Assembly (NCBI RefSeq): GCF_038050405.1
Contig: NZ_CP150900.1
Coordinates: 3,038,001 to 3,102,000, forward strand
Reading direction: 5' to 3'
Length of the DNA: 64,000 nt
Origin: Paraburkholderia sp. IMGN_8
Lineage (GTDB): Bacteria; Pseudomonadota; Gammaproteobacteria; Burkholderiales; Burkholderiaceae
Below, piece after piece: positions 29,728-39,665 of the stretch. The position numbers and the translations under genes were made by a program. Numbering within the stretch: position 1 is the first letter of the stretch; each line of letters begins with the position of its first letter. The notes beneath the pieces are model-generated. The model made no database searches, was not told the DNA's origin, and was given only the letters and a program-made list of their open reading frames with translations.

Positions 29728-29770
29728 CGGTCGAGATCTGGCTTTTTGTCAGATCGCGATGCGTCAGGTA
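29563..29770 (+). repeat. Left island-flanking direct repeat (208 bp)
   Basis: Covers the last 55 codons of the molybdoenzyme gene, its TGA, and the last 12 codons (antisense) of a ygjP-like gene, YLTHRDLTKSQI. About 95% identical, with roughly 11 substitutions and no gap, to 50355-50562. Identity stops abruptly after GCGTCAGGTA. Confidence 0.93.
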
Positions 29771-29811
29771 GCAGCGAACTCGCAGCCGTTGGTCCTCTCT
29801 CGCGTCCGTCC

Positions 29812-30861
29812 TTACGTCAAAAATTCCTGTCGCACTTCCGTCAGCCTGCGTTGCTTCATGTATTCCATCCACCCTGTCGCGCCCGAATCGGTTCGAGATG
29901 CACTGGTTGCGTCAACCGGCTTAGACTCCAAAGCCGATCTTGAGGTAGCCCATCCTCGCTGGCTGTTCTCCCCGGCATCGCTGCGCGCGTCGAACCGCGG
30001 TGTTTGCCACTCCTGAACACGCCCTGTCCCGACTGGCTGATTGCGCGCCCCACTGACAACAGTGCGATCCGACGAAGGTCGGCCCGCGTTACGCGAGCTA
30101 GCCAGACCGCGCTGAGGCACCAACTGACGCTTCCCCTTCGCCGGGCTGCGCGGCTCAGCAAGCGGCTGCATCAACTGTTGAACCGGACTTTTTGTTACGC
30201 GCACATGTGCGTCGGCTCCATGCGACTCTGTGCCGACACTGGCGACACGCTCATGCGTGCCATCGGTAATCGCGGGTGAAGCAGAGCCGGCAACTGGAGC
30301 GTTTGCGAACAGTGTCAAATCTTCGTGCGGCCGACCAGCCGACGCCCCCTCGTTTCCGCTCGGCACGTTGTCGCCAATACGAGGCAGCATCGCCACATCC
30401 CGACGGGAGGTGGCCTCCTCATTGTGGCTCGCATAGTGCCCCGCAGTCCATGCGAGCACCACCAACGCGCCGAGTCCAACGACACCGCTAACGACCTTGG
30501 CACGCAATCGGCCCCGTTGCGGCCGACACACATCGTGCGCACCTGGCACACGCCTTTCAAATATTGCAGCCGCCGGATGCTCCAACGCGGACAGTTTCGG
30601 CATCCTGAAAATGTATTTGGGTTGCCAATGGCTCGTCCAAATCGGAACGCGCACCTGGCGCGTGATCGCTGCGAAGCCACCCCGCCGACGATCTCCGTGT
30701 GCTATCCCACCCGCGGTTCCGACCGGCCGCAGCACCCAGCCCCGACCGTTGAGCAACGACAGCGCGGAAACAGCCGGCAGACTCAATGCCCCTTCTACCC
30801 CGACAAAACCTTCTGAAATTCGCATCACTCTCCCGACATTCGTTAGTGGATAGACCGTCAT
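29812..30861 (-). CDS. Hypothetical single-pass membrane protein
   Basis: A 349-residue protein I do not recognise. It has about 120 N-terminal residues without a signal, one clear membrane helix (VVSGVVGLGALVVLAWTAG, about 124-142), then some 200 polar, Ser/Arg-rich, low-complexity residues, and ends in GWMEYMKQRRLTEVRQEFL. Topology would be cytoplasmic N-terminus and periplasmic C-terminus. The N-terminal piece RVPIWTSHWQPKYIFRMPKL looks structured. Start is uncertain: 30861, 30825 or 30603 are all possible. It lies at the left end of the island, so it may belong to the adhesin system, but nothing shows a role. Confidence 0.6.
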   Translation of the reverse strand: MTVYPLTNVGRVMRISEGFVGVEGALSLPAVSALSLLNGRGWVLRPVGTAGGIAHGDRRRGGFAAITRQVRVPIWTSHWQPKYIFRMPKLSALEHPAAAIFERRVPGAHDVCRPQRGRLRAKVVSGVVGLGALVVLAWTAGHYASHNEEATSRRDVAMLPRIGDNVPSGNEGASAGRPHEDLTLFANAPVAGSASPAITDGTHERVASVGTESHGADAHVRVTKSPVQQLMQPLAEPRSPAKGKRQLVPQRGLASSRNAGRPSSDRTVVSGARNQPVGTGRVQEWQTPRFDARSDAGENSQRGWATSRSALESKPVDATSASRTDSGATGWMEYMKQRRLTEVRQEFLT

Positions 30862-32029
30862 GGCTCCATGACGGGACGCATATGGATCACATCAAATCTT
30901 TCAGCCAAAACCGGCATACCGCCCTTGGCGCGGACTAGCGTGTGGGACCTGCAAGACGCAGTTGCCTAACGCCGCGCGGTTTCAACAACGCGCACGGTCA
31001 TCTGCCTCAGAATTTGCGAACCAAGGCCAAGTAGCCATCCTTGCCTTGACTGTATGAATTGCGGAGACCCACCTGCCCGGGACCGTGATCTCGCCCCCTG
31101 AGCCACGGGCCTTTCCCATGGACCTCGCGTGAAATTGCTTCACGATAGGAGGAATGCGACCTAACTTCGCTTTGTGACCAGATCGCATCTACCTTGGGCG
31201 CCCCCCTTCAAGGGCTGCGCAGTTGGCATGTCAACCGTTAGTTCCTAACGTAAATATACGGAGCGTCATCGCGAGCGTACATCTCAAAACTTAGATTTCT
31301 ACGATGCGCAAATTACCGCAGGCACAAATCGGACAGACCGTGCGACTGACAGGACGAACAGCGACAGCCAAGGCATTGCGACATTCGGTACTTCGAACGT
31401 TAGCGCCGCATGGCGAACAAGCGTGCTGGCATCACACCGCGCCATACCGGGCTCCGACGTAAAGCGGTTCAAGATATCGCCTCCATCGACACTTTTCTAA
31501 TTTCTGCTATTTCAGGAACCCTCGAAAGATACGAATCTATTGGCATATACCGACCGCGGGTTAGGTCGACAACCTGTTCTATAGCGCAGACAAGGAGACC
31601 TAAACCGTCGCTGTCAAGGCTGCTCTAGCCGGCTGACAAGAAGCCTTGATAAACGGCAGGCGACGTAGATCGCCATGAATGTTCATCGTCGCAAGCCGCA
31701 TTCAATTGCGCGGTACGCTACAAGGGTACGACGACGAGCGGCAACTCTTTCACAACCTCTGCATGGCAAGCCGTCCGTCTATCCGCTGAAATTGACCACG
31801 TTTCGTGTATCTCGCCGTTGTGTCGGCACCCACTGCTTTGTCATGATCCGCACTATAGACCGTAGCGCTTAAAGGGCTTTGGTCAGTTTCGCTGGCGGAT
31901 CATTCCGTTGAAAAGCTGGGCATGCTCCCAGGCTCGCATTACCCACGTCGGCATCTTGATCAATATCGGGGGCATTCCGATGACTAAGCGGCATGTTGAC
32001 GACGGCTTAAATCTACACCGGATATCAGT
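30862..32029. other. Intergenic region without supported gene
   Basis: Nearly 1.2 kb of moderate G+C between the membrane-protein gene and the GT41 gene. Small frames at 31410-31628 and 31675-31872 have no ribosome sites and no coding character. The region may hold relics: 31000-31060 read on the minus strand gives QVGLRNSYSQGKDGYLALVRKF followed by a stop, which looks like a protein end, but I cannot assign it. Confidence 0.45.
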
Positions 32030-34006
32030 ATGGACATTATCAAGACTTCGCTAGTCAAGCTGGTAAGATGCGCGATCAATGGCGGCCTGTCCGCGCAGGT
32101 AGACGAAATTCTCACTACAGAGCTTCTCGACGGCGCTGCGGACGCAGACCTTTATTATCTGGCGGGCAACGTAAAGTTGAGGGCGCAGGCCTATGACGAC
32201 GCTTTCGCGCTGTTCGTGCGGGCCTCAGAGCTGGCTCCATGGTGGGCATCCCCTCTCAATAACGCCGGCATCTGTCATGAGCGGCGCGGCGATCGTGAAA
32301 AAGCCTACCGGTTTTATGCACGGGCCGCAGAACTCGCGCCGAGCGATCGCCTTGTTGTTCGCAATGCGGCCTACGTTGCGTTTGGACTTAACACCCGACC
32401 ATTTCGCCTCCTCGCAGCAAGTCATTTGACGAAGCTGCTGGAACACTATCCTCAGGATTCGGCAATTCATTCGAAACTGGGATATGTCTACTTCTACCTC
32501 GGCGAGACCAGGAAGGCTCTGGAGCATGCAAGCCGCGCGGTTGAGCTGAACCCACAGAACGTTTCCAGCATCGTTCAGAAGGTTGCCTTCCACCTACCCA
32601 TTGTCTACGAGACAGTCAAACAGATCGACGCCGTCAGGAATGAGATAGGCAGTGCGCTGGAGGTAATGGAGGGGGAAATAACGCGAGCCCTCGCCCAGTC
32701 TCCTGTCAACGCCGAGGAGTTCCGGGATATATGGTGCGATCCGCTCTTCTACCTGACATATAACGGGCGGTCCAACCTTGATCTGTTGGGGCGGTTCAAC
32801 GATCAATTGGCTCGGATAATGGCAACAACATTCGCCCGGGCATGCGAACGTGCAGTCCAAAACCGTAGAGTGAGGCGCAGTAAGCCAGGTCGCGGCAAGG
32901 TTCGAATTGCATTCGTTTCCGCCTTCTTCTGCGGGCATTCAATCTGGAAGATTCCGACAATCGGATATTACGAGAACCTGGACCGGGATAAGTTCGAGGT
33001 ATATACCTATCACATGGGCGCGTCGCATGACCGTTTCACAGGGCATGCGAAAAGTCTGTCAGACAGCTTCTATTCAAGTACGTTCGTCGGCGACATTGTT
33101 GAACGACTGGCAACCGAAGCTCCGGACGTTGTCGTGTTCCCGGATGTAGGCATGAACTTCAGTTCATACAGCCTGACTTGTCTGCGGCTCGCGCCCGTGC
33201 AGGTTCAACTACTTGGTCATCCAGACACTTCTGGCGCGGCCGCAGTCGACTATGTCATTTCGTCAGAGATGATGGAGTCGCCCGATGCGCAAGACTTTTA
33301 CCGGGAGAAAATTGTCCCGTTGCCAGGACTCGGATGCACCTACTCGTTCGACTATCCAAGACCGGCCGACATCGATCGCGCATTCTTCAATCTCGACCAG
33401 CAAGATGTCGTATTCGTGTCGCCCCAGTCCACCTTCAAGTATGTGCCCGAAGACGACGATATATATCCGCGCATCGCCGCCCGCATCGGCGAAAGGTGCA
33501 GATTTATTTTCTTCCCGCGATCCGATGAGGCAAGTATCAATATATTTGTCGATCGACTGAAGAATGCGTTTGAGCGTTACGGCCTGTCTTACGAGAAGCA
33601 CGTCCGGTGCCAACGCAAGCCGCTGACACAACCGGAGTTTGTTGCACTCTGCGCCTGCGGCGACGTCTTTCTTGATAACCCATCCTGGTCCGGACACAAC
33701 ACCGCGCTGGACGCTCTGCACGGAGGAACACTTGTCCTCTGCCTCGAAGGCTTGTATATGCGACAGCGACACGCGGCAGCACTGATGCGCTATCTTGGAT
33801 TTGCAGAACTTGTGGCACCCAACAAGGCGGCCCTGATTGAGCTTTGTGTCCGGTACGCGGCCGACGTGGCTTACAGGACTCACTACCGCACCCGACTTGC
33901 CGTGAGCCTTCAGCGATTGGCAAGTAAAGATAGCGTGCGGGCGTTTGAAAAATTCATCATTGAACATGCAGATGACGCCACACATCTCGAGGCGGCACTT
34001 GCGTAA
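32030..34006 (+). CDS. TPR plus GT41 (OGT/SPINDLY/HMW1C-like) glycosyltransferase
   Basis: A 658-residue protein. Residues about 1-200 are TPR-like repeats (LNNAGICHERRGDREKAYRFYARAAELAP, then IHSKLGYVYFYLGETRKALEHASRAVELNP in two parts). Residues about 285-640 form a GT-B fold of the GT41 type: RIAFVSAFFCGHSIWKI, VQVQLLGHPDTSGAAAVDYVI, and near the end SWSGHNTALDALHGGTLVL and RQRHAAALMRYLGFAELVA, aligning with the nucleotide-sugar site of O-GlcNAc transferases. Bacterial GT41 enzymes glycosylate proteins in the cytoplasm; HMW1C adds hexoses to Asn of adhesins. Here the obvious local acceptor is the autotransporter at 44.2-48.3 kb. It is the only plus-strand gene of the island. Donor sugar is unknown. 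Confidence 0.85.
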   Translation: MDIIKTSLVKLVRCAINGGLSAQVDEILTTELLDGAADADLYYLAGNVKLRAQAYDDAFALFVRASELAPWWASPLNNAGICHERRGDREKAYRFYARAAELAPSDRLVVRNAAYVAFGLNTRPFRLLAASHLTKLLEHYPQDSAIHSKLGYVYFYLGETRKALEHASRAVELNPQNVSSIVQKVAFHLPIVYETVKQIDAVRNEIGSALEVMEGEITRALAQSPVNAEEFRDIWCDPLFYLTYNGRSNLDLLGRFNDQLARIMATTFARACERAVQNRRVRRSKPGRGKVRIAFVSAFFCGHSIWKIPTIGYYENLDRDKFEVYTYHMGASHDRFTGHAKSLSDSFYSSTFVGDIVERLATEAPDVVVFPDVGMNFSSYSLTCLRLAPVQVQLLGHPDTSGAAAVDYVISSEMMESPDAQDFYREKIVPLPGLGCTYSFDYPRPADIDRAFFNLDQQDVVFVSPQSTFKYVPEDDDIYPRIAARIGERCRFIFFPRSDEASINIFVDRLKNAFERYGLSYEKHVRCQRKPLTQPEFVALCACGDVFLDNPSWSGHNTALDALHGGTLVLCLEGLYMRQRHAAALMRYLGFAELVAPNKAALIELCVRYAADVAYRTHYRTRLAVSLQRLASKDSVRAFEKFIIEHADDATHLEAALA

Positions 34007-34230
34007 TCGACGCCCCGGAATATCAGGATCACAAGGTTCAGCGATTTTTTGTGACGTAATGTGCGAACTATCGGTGCGTCCGGTGTTTTCGGGCGCTTGA
34101 AAGCTTGACTAGCAGCGATGCCGAGGCATCCTAACTGGAGTTGCGACAGCGAGTCCCCAGAGTCGGGCAGGCCTCTCCAAATACGTTGCGCCCCGGCTCG
34201 ACGTTTTACAAAGCGGCCTCCTCTTTAACG

Positions 34231-35094
34231 TCAGCCGCCACCTGCCTTGTGCAGATCGACCTGACTCAGAGCGCCGAAATTTACGGAAGCTGGTAGGGCT
34301 TCAGCGGATACGGGACCGCCAATCAGGGCTCCCTGCAATTCGATATCCGCATATTTCCGGACGACAGCGAGTTGCCCGTCTTTGTCAACGCCAGCCACGG
34401 TCAGTGTCAGACCCAGATCCCGCAGCAGTCGCGCCATGTTCGACAGAATCTCTCTGGATACGGCCGAGTTGGGCAAAGTAACTGTGAATGTGCGCCCGAA
34501 TTTAACCCCAGATACGGGCAATTGCATTAACAGCGGCATCGATGTGTGACGCGCACCAAAGTCTCCAAGCACGATCCTATAACCTCTTTGCCGAAGCAGT
34601 TTAAGTCGCTCAAGCAACTGTGGCGACTTCTCCAGCTTGGATTCCCCCGACACTTCGAGTGTCAGTTGTGAGGGAGCCAACCCGTTTCGCGCCACCGAGT
34701 CTTCGAGAACCTCTGGAATTTCCGCTGTACAGATCTGTATCACCGACAGGTTGAGCAGAATCGACGGCACACCGCCTCCCCTTTGACTCCAGATCCCAAG
34801 CTGCCTGCATGCCTCCGTTACAATGAATTGACCCGGTAACGCCGATGCTCCAATGCGCTCCACGCCGGGATTGAAGTCGTCTTGCGACAGGACTCCCCGA
34901 TGCGGGTGCGCCCAGCGCAGTGACGCCTCCGCGCACGTGATGACGCCGGAACGCATAGAAACCACGGGTTGATATTCGACCAGGAATTCACCCCGCTCAA
35001 TTGCCGCTGTCAGATCGACTTCCCGGAGCGGCCATGATTCGTCCCCCGCCGAGCCATTCAACGCATCATGTTGAAGCGTGTCGCCCGCCTCCAT
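34231..35094 (-). CDS. Degenerate EAL-domain protein, probably non-catalytic
   Basis: A 287-residue stand-alone EAL domain (residues about 25-270). Catalytic signatures are altered: EAL/ELL is EAS (CAEASLRW), the DDFGTG segment is GDFGARHTS with one Asp lost, the following KID is KFG, and the late E-G-V-E is AGVD. LTLEVSGES keeps one metal-site Glu. This predicts no c-di-GMP hydrolysis and a role as a binding or protein-interaction module, as in YdiV or LapD. The start at 35094 is set by a strong AGGAG eight bases upstream; an ATG at 35136 lacks one. It lies downstream of the kinase gene, same strand, about 350 bases away. Confidence 0.85.
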   Translation of the reverse strand: MEAGDTLQHDALNGSAGDESWPLREVDLTAAIERGEFLVEYQPVVSMRSGVITCAEASLRWAHPHRGVLSQDDFNPGVERIGASALPGQFIVTEACRQLGIWSQRGGGVPSILLNLSVIQICTAEIPEVLEDSVARNGLAPSQLTLEVSGESKLEKSPQLLERLKLLRQRGYRIVLGDFGARHTSMPLLMQLPVSGVKFGRTFTVTLPNSAVSREILSNMARLLRDLGLTLTVAGVDKDGQLAVVRKYADIELQGALIGGPVSAEALPASVNFGALSQVDLHKAGGG

Positions 35095-35446
35095 TCCCGT
35101 TCTCCTATCGATGCATTTGGCCTCTGCAAGTTGCAAGGCAAACTATTCGGCACCTCGCCTTCCAAGCCCGCCTGGCTCCACATTGCTTCCCCTTGGATCG
35201 TTGAACTTCGGGATACGCCCACGAAATGTATAACAAACCTTAAGGCAGCTACTTCGCTGCAGGTATAGCAAATCTTCGAAATAACGTTTGAATTAGCCAA
35301 ACGTCACGCTACGCAGCACCGCCCTCCGGCTTGTTCGACTTCACCGAAACGAGCGTTCAGTTTCGCCGAAATCCGCACCGTAGAAGGGGTAATTAATATC
35401 CGCTTAGACATTTCGTCATCGCACCGATGTACAAGACGAGACAATG
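35095..35446. other. Intergenic region upstream of the EAL gene
   Basis: About 350 A+T-richer bases between the hybrid kinase stop and the EAL gene start. No gene is supported. The gap suggests the EAL gene has its own promoter rather than being read with the kinase. Confidence 0.4.
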
Positions 35447-38400
35447 TCATTCGCTAAGGGTCACAATCATCCGCTGTAGCAGCGCGCCAATCGCCCGCGC
35501 CTGAAGTTCAATTTCTTCGTCCCATTGGGCCGCCGTTCGCGCGTACGAACGAAGCTCCTGGCACTGCTCGTACAGCGCAGAAGGTCCTAGTACAGATAAT
35601 CCGCCAGCCAGACCGTGCAACCACCGTCTCAGCCGCGGCACGGACTTTTCCCGCACGACCTCTTCAAACTCTGCAGTGTCGCGCCTTGCCTGCATCACGA
35701 AAGCCCCTGCATACTCTTTGGGAACCTCCGGCACCTCGGAAAGCTCCTCTTCGTCGCCACTGCCTGCATCGTCGCCGGCAAGGGGCCTGATCCGCTCGAT
35801 AAGTCGTTCGAGGGTTTCAAGTGGAACCGGCTTCGCCAGGTAATCTGTGAACCCTCGAGCCCTTCCTTCTGCAATATCCTCCGGCCGCGCGCTAGCACTG
35901 ATCGCATACACCGGTACGCTCAAACCAATCTTTCTCACTTCGCCGAGCAGCTCAAACCCATCCATCAGCGGCATATCAATATCAGTCATCACTACATCTA
36001 CCGGCTCTTTCATCAATCTTGCCAAGGCTTCTTCACCATTTGCGGCTTCGATGACCCGCGCGCCCAGCGTCGTCAGCTGGTCCAAAAGCAGGCTGCGATT
36101 AAGGAGATTGTCCTCCGCGATCAGAATGGTTGCAGTTGCCGACGTGCTCCATGTCGGGCTTGCCTGCGTCGCGACGCTATTTCGCCCCTCTGCGATCATT
36201 GCAGCGGCGGATTTCAGACCGGAAATACTATGTATTGATACTCCAACGCTGCCGTCATCCCGCCGGGCCGGGATAAGTGAGCCCGCCTGCTCCGCCCACA
36301 AAATCGAATCAGGCCTGCCCCACCATGCCGAAACGTCCTGTGACCTAAACTCGTCCGTTGCTATCAGAAAGTCATAGGCATCCGCATCGATCGGATCGTT
36401 CAGATTCGTCACCGTGGTGACAACAGAGTCGCTTGCATCGAAGAGGTTACTCAACCACTCAAGATTCTCATGCGCTCTGCAAAGAACGGCCGGACGCCGG
36501 TATCCAAGCGTGCGGTCAGCGACACCCGAATCGGCGCTGGATACCTGGAGCGGAAGTACAACCGCAATACGTGTTCCAACTCCAACCGTGCTGTCAAGTT
36601 CGACGCGCCCGTGCATCAATTCGCAAAGACGGGCGCAGATTGACAAACCCAACCCCGTTCCGCGGGCTTGCGTCAGCCTGTTGCTGTCGCCTTGCGTGAA
36701 AGGCTGGAAGAGTCGGTGTTTGAGTTCATCCGGAATTCCAATCCCTGAGTCCGTGACGCTGATTTCAAGACTGCCGTCGCGCCAGCTGGCACGCAGAACA
36801 ATCTTGCCCGACTGGGTAAATTTAAATGCGTTACCCAATAGGTTATTAACGATCTGCGCAACGCGGATGGGATCAAACAGAAGTCTCGACGGTATGTCCC
36901 GGTCGTACACGGTGTAAAACCTCAAACCCTGCCGCTCCGCCAGCGGGGCATGGGACAACGCGAGCCGGCCGAGCAACTTCGTTACGTTTGCCCATTCCTC
37001 CATGAGGCTAAGTTCGCCGACGTCAATCTTCGAAAAATCCAGCACGTCGTTGACGACCTGCAAAAGTCCCCCGGCCGACGTTTGCATCGCCTTCACCCGA
37101 GCCTGTTGCTCAGCGGCGAGTGGTCCCCGCGCGAGAAGTTCAATGTTGCCCACCAGAGATGACAGCGGTGTCCGAATCTCATGACTCATCGACGCAAAGA
37201 AGGCCACCTTCGCCTTCGCTGCAGCGTCGCTCGTCAGCTTGGCTTCGCGCAGCAGGATTTCCGCCTGATAATGCGCAGTCATATCTATCACTGCACAAAA
37301 AAATACATCCTGTTGATTAAGCTTAGCGAGTGCGTAGGTAATTTCGAGGTAAGCAGAAGGCTGGTTAGCCCGCGCAAGGGAAAAAGGAAACTGGAATATA
37401 TGTGGATCATTTTCGTCCGCATTCTCTCCCGCAAGCGACGCTTCGAAAGCGCTGTGCAATTCCGTCGGCATCCTCTTATCTGAAATACGCAGGCCCAGTA
37501 CCGCCCTTGCAATCGGATTCGCAACAACCATCTCGAGGTTGGAACGTCGCACAATGCAGAGGCCAACTGGCGTCGCGTGAACCAGCAGATGGTTCAACAT
37601 TTCGCTGTCAAGCGCCCGCGACGCTTCAGAGTAAATACGCGTCAAAAACCGATAGTTCCAGTATCGGTAAGCTACTAGCAGAAGTATTACCAGGACAACT
37701 GTCGCACCTAGAATAAGTAGCAGTTCGTATCGTAACGTCTGTAGTTGCAGCGAGAAAGGCAGGAGATACGTCATATGCCCGAAACCCGCGAACAAAGCCG
37801 GCCGACGCATTGCCCACCCGTAATTGGGTATCCAGTGATACAGCCCGTCCTGCTTCCCTTCGAGCCGCGCGTCGATGCGACGCACCAGGTCGGCCTGCCC
37901 GGTTGAAACGAGCGGCACGCCATCTGCATCGATGACAACCGGTTCCCGAGTTCGTCCTGCCTTTTCAAGAGGCGATACGAGGCTATCGACGTCCATGCTT
38001 GACAGAACTACGGCATATAGCTGATCGTCTTTGGGGACAAGCGATGCGCCGAACATCCGCGGTTCCTTTCCTGGACTATCGCCATGGACTGCGAACCATA
38101 CGACCAATTTCTTGCGCGCAGCGTCCAATGGATCGATGCCGCGATTCCGAAATCGCGCGAGGATCGCGTCCACAAGCGCGGACGGCGAACCCGGACTAAG
38201 GGGAAAAGAGTCCCCGGGAGGGAACAGATGTCCGTACGCCGACGTTCCGTCTGCCATGATCATCGCAATGCCAGGCGTTTGACCCGAGTTTGTAAGAAGC
38301 TGCACTGCGTAATCACAGCTTTCTCGCAGCGCAACGTTACCCCCAAGACCTTCGGCGATCGGATCACAGGCATGAAGCGTCGGAGCATGCTCGCTTGATG

Positions 38401-38689
38401 GCAAACTGTTCATGCGCAACTGCAGCACCAGACTCGCTGTTGTCAACACCGCGCGCCGCTGCAGGAATGCGTCCACGACTTCCTTCTCGTGGATACGTGC
38501 CGCCTGCTCCTCCTGCTTGAATGCGCTCTTGAAGACGCCCGCGACCGTCATTCCTGAGATAGCAACCGCTGTGCATATCAGAAGAAAAATGACAATTGAG
38601 AAGACTCGGCGCTCTCGCTTGAGGTTCGACTCAATGGAATAAAATTTCTTCAGAGGCGACTCATCTAACTCTTGCAGGATTCTTTGCAT
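35447..38689 (-). CDS. RcsC/BvgS-like hybrid histidine kinase with HPt domain
   Basis: A 1080-residue membrane sensor. Helices at about 30-52 and 325-347 enclose a roughly 270-residue periplasmic domain. Next come a PAS-like segment (about 365-480), HisKA with the H-box FASMSHEIRTPLSSL, and HATPase with NNLLGNAFKF, DSGIGIP and GTGLGLSI. A receiver-like segment around YDFLIATDEF lacks a clear phospho-Asp, whereas the second receiver (ILIAEDN...VVMTDIDMPLMDGFELL) is complete. A C-terminal HPt carries His in RRWLHGLAGGLSVLG. The path is therefore His-Asp-His to a separate regulator, which is the next gene upstream: the two overlap by one base (TAATG). Signal unknown. Confidence 0.92.
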   Translation of the reverse strand: MQRILQELDESPLKKFYSIESNLKRERRVFSIVIFLLICTAVAISGMTVAGVFKSAFKQEEQAARIHEKEVVDAFLQRRAVLTTASLVLQLRMNSLPSSEHAPTLHACDPIAEGLGGNVALRESCDYAVQLLTNSGQTPGIAMIMADGTSAYGHLFPPGDSFPLSPGSPSALVDAILARFRNRGIDPLDAARKKLVVWFAVHGDSPGKEPRMFGASLVPKDDQLYAVVLSSMDVDSLVSPLEKAGRTREPVVIDADGVPLVSTGQADLVRRIDARLEGKQDGLYHWIPNYGWAMRRPALFAGFGHMTYLLPFSLQLQTLRYELLLILGATVVLVILLLVAYRYWNYRFLTRIYSEASRALDSEMLNHLLVHATPVGLCIVRRSNLEMVVANPIARAVLGLRISDKRMPTELHSAFEASLAGENADENDPHIFQFPFSLARANQPSAYLEITYALAKLNQQDVFFCAVIDMTAHYQAEILLREAKLTSDAAAKAKVAFFASMSHEIRTPLSSLVGNIELLARGPLAAEQQARVKAMQTSAGGLLQVVNDVLDFSKIDVGELSLMEEWANVTKLLGRLALSHAPLAERQGLRFYTVYDRDIPSRLLFDPIRVAQIVNNLLGNAFKFTQSGKIVLRASWRDGSLEISVTDSGIGIPDELKHRLFQPFTQGDSNRLTQARGTGLGLSICARLCELMHGRVELDSTVGVGTRIAVVLPLQVSSADSGVADRTLGYRRPAVLCRAHENLEWLSNLFDASDSVVTTVTNLNDPIDADAYDFLIATDEFRSQDVSAWWGRPDSILWAEQAGSLIPARRDDGSVGVSIHSISGLKSAAAMIAEGRNSVATQASPTWSTSATATILIAEDNLLNRSLLLDQLTTLGARVIEAANGEEALARLMKEPVDVVMTDIDMPLMDGFELLGEVRKIGLSVPVYAISASARPEDIAEGRARGFTDYLAKPVPLETLERLIERIRPLAGDDAGSGDEEELSEVPEVPKEYAGAFVMQARRDTAEFEEVVREKSVPRLRRWLHGLAGGLSVLGPSALYEQCQELRSYARTAAQWDEEIELQARAIGALLQRMIVTLSE

Positions 38690-39351
38690 TAGACCAGTCC
38701 CTGTTCCCGTGCGCAGGTCACAAGATCAATGTTCGAATCGACGTGCAGCTTTCGCATGGCAGAGCGCTTTTGCGTCGCCACCGTTCCAAGCGACCGATTG
38801 ACCATGCGCGCAATTTCGGTGAGTGAGATGCCCTTGGAGAACAGCCGTACAACTTCCAGCTCCCTTGGCGTAAGCATTTGAAAATCGGGGCGGCCGGGCT
38901 TTACAACCCCAGCGACGGCCAGCCTGCGCTCCATGCCGGGGGAAAGGCACTGCTTCCCGCTGCGAATGACGCGCAGACAGACCTGCCCCAATTCGCCCAT
39001 CGCCTCATCCTTGCCAACAAGACCGGCCACGCCCATGCCGGAAAGACGGCTAAGCACGCCACTATTGGTCAGCATAGTGAATACAACAATCGGCGTGCGT
39101 TCGTACGCGCGCCGCAGATGCGTGATAAGACGAAGACCGTCCTTGTCGTCGTCAGTCTGCTGCATGGTGAAATCCGTCACAACGAGATCGGCCTCTTGCG
39201 TTGCCAACTCACTGATCAATCCGTCCCCTGAGGCCGCCGTCGCAACAACACGGAAGCCCGGGAGCGAATTCAAACAGTCTGCGACTGCAAGCTGAATGAC
39301 CGGATGATCGTCAGCGATCACGACCCTCGTCCGACAGGATGCATTCAACAT
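38689..39351 (-). CDS. RcsB-like LuxR/NarL-family response regulator
   Basis: A 220-residue regulator with receiver domain (VVIADDHPVIQLAVADCL; phospho-Asp in LVVTDFTM; Thr/Lys in VVFTM and GLVGKDE) and a C-terminal LuxR helix-turn-helix (LTPRELEVVRLFSKGISLTE then IARMVNRSLGTVATQKRSAM). The recognition region resembles RcsB (TEIA...NRS..T...QK.SAM.KL), so an RcsAB-box-like target is possible. ATG 39351 is chosen because GGAG lies six bases upstream; a GTG at 39357 is less likely. TAATG overlap with the kinase gene shows translational coupling. Likely targets are the adhesin and glycosylation genes of the island, by position only. Confidence 0.92.
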   Translation of the reverse strand: MLNASCRTRVVIADDHPVIQLAVADCLNSLPGFRVVATAASGDGLISELATQEADLVVTDFTMQQTDDDKDGLRLITHLRRAYERTPIVVFTMLTNSGVLSRLSGMGVAGLVGKDEAMGELGQVCLRVIRSGKQCLSPGMERRLAVAGVVKPGRPDFQMLTPRELEVVRLFSKGISLTEIARMVNRSLGTVATQKRSAMRKLHVDSNIDLVTCAREQGLV

Positions 39352-39665
39352 GGCCACTCCAAGAAACGATTATCGAATACCAGTAGCCCCCTCACCCCTT
39401 CGGCGGCACGCGCGCGGAGTCTAATACTCGTTACGCATAATCGTCAAACATGTGTCGCGCCTGGATAGCGGTGAACAGTCTGGCCATCTGTTGCATGGAA
39501 TATTTCGGCGCGCATGGACATCGGCCTGGAACCGTCCAGCCTGCCGGAAGTACGTGCGGTGCAGCGCGACGAGGCACCAGGCTCCACGCGGCCCTTTTAT
39601 TGTGCGACATACTTCCGGCTGCTTAAATACGTTCATCACCGTCCGGAAACCGGAAGCGAGGACAG
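39352..39665. other. Intergenic region without supported gene
   Basis: About 310 bases upstream of the response-regulator gene. The open frames here show no family resemblance. The promoter of the regulator-kinase pair should lie in this stretch. Confidence 0.4.

Noticed and set aside
31000..31188. Possible protein end on the minus strand (QVGLRNSYSQGKDGYLALVRKF).
   Set aside because: Too short and unassignable; no upstream frame supports it.
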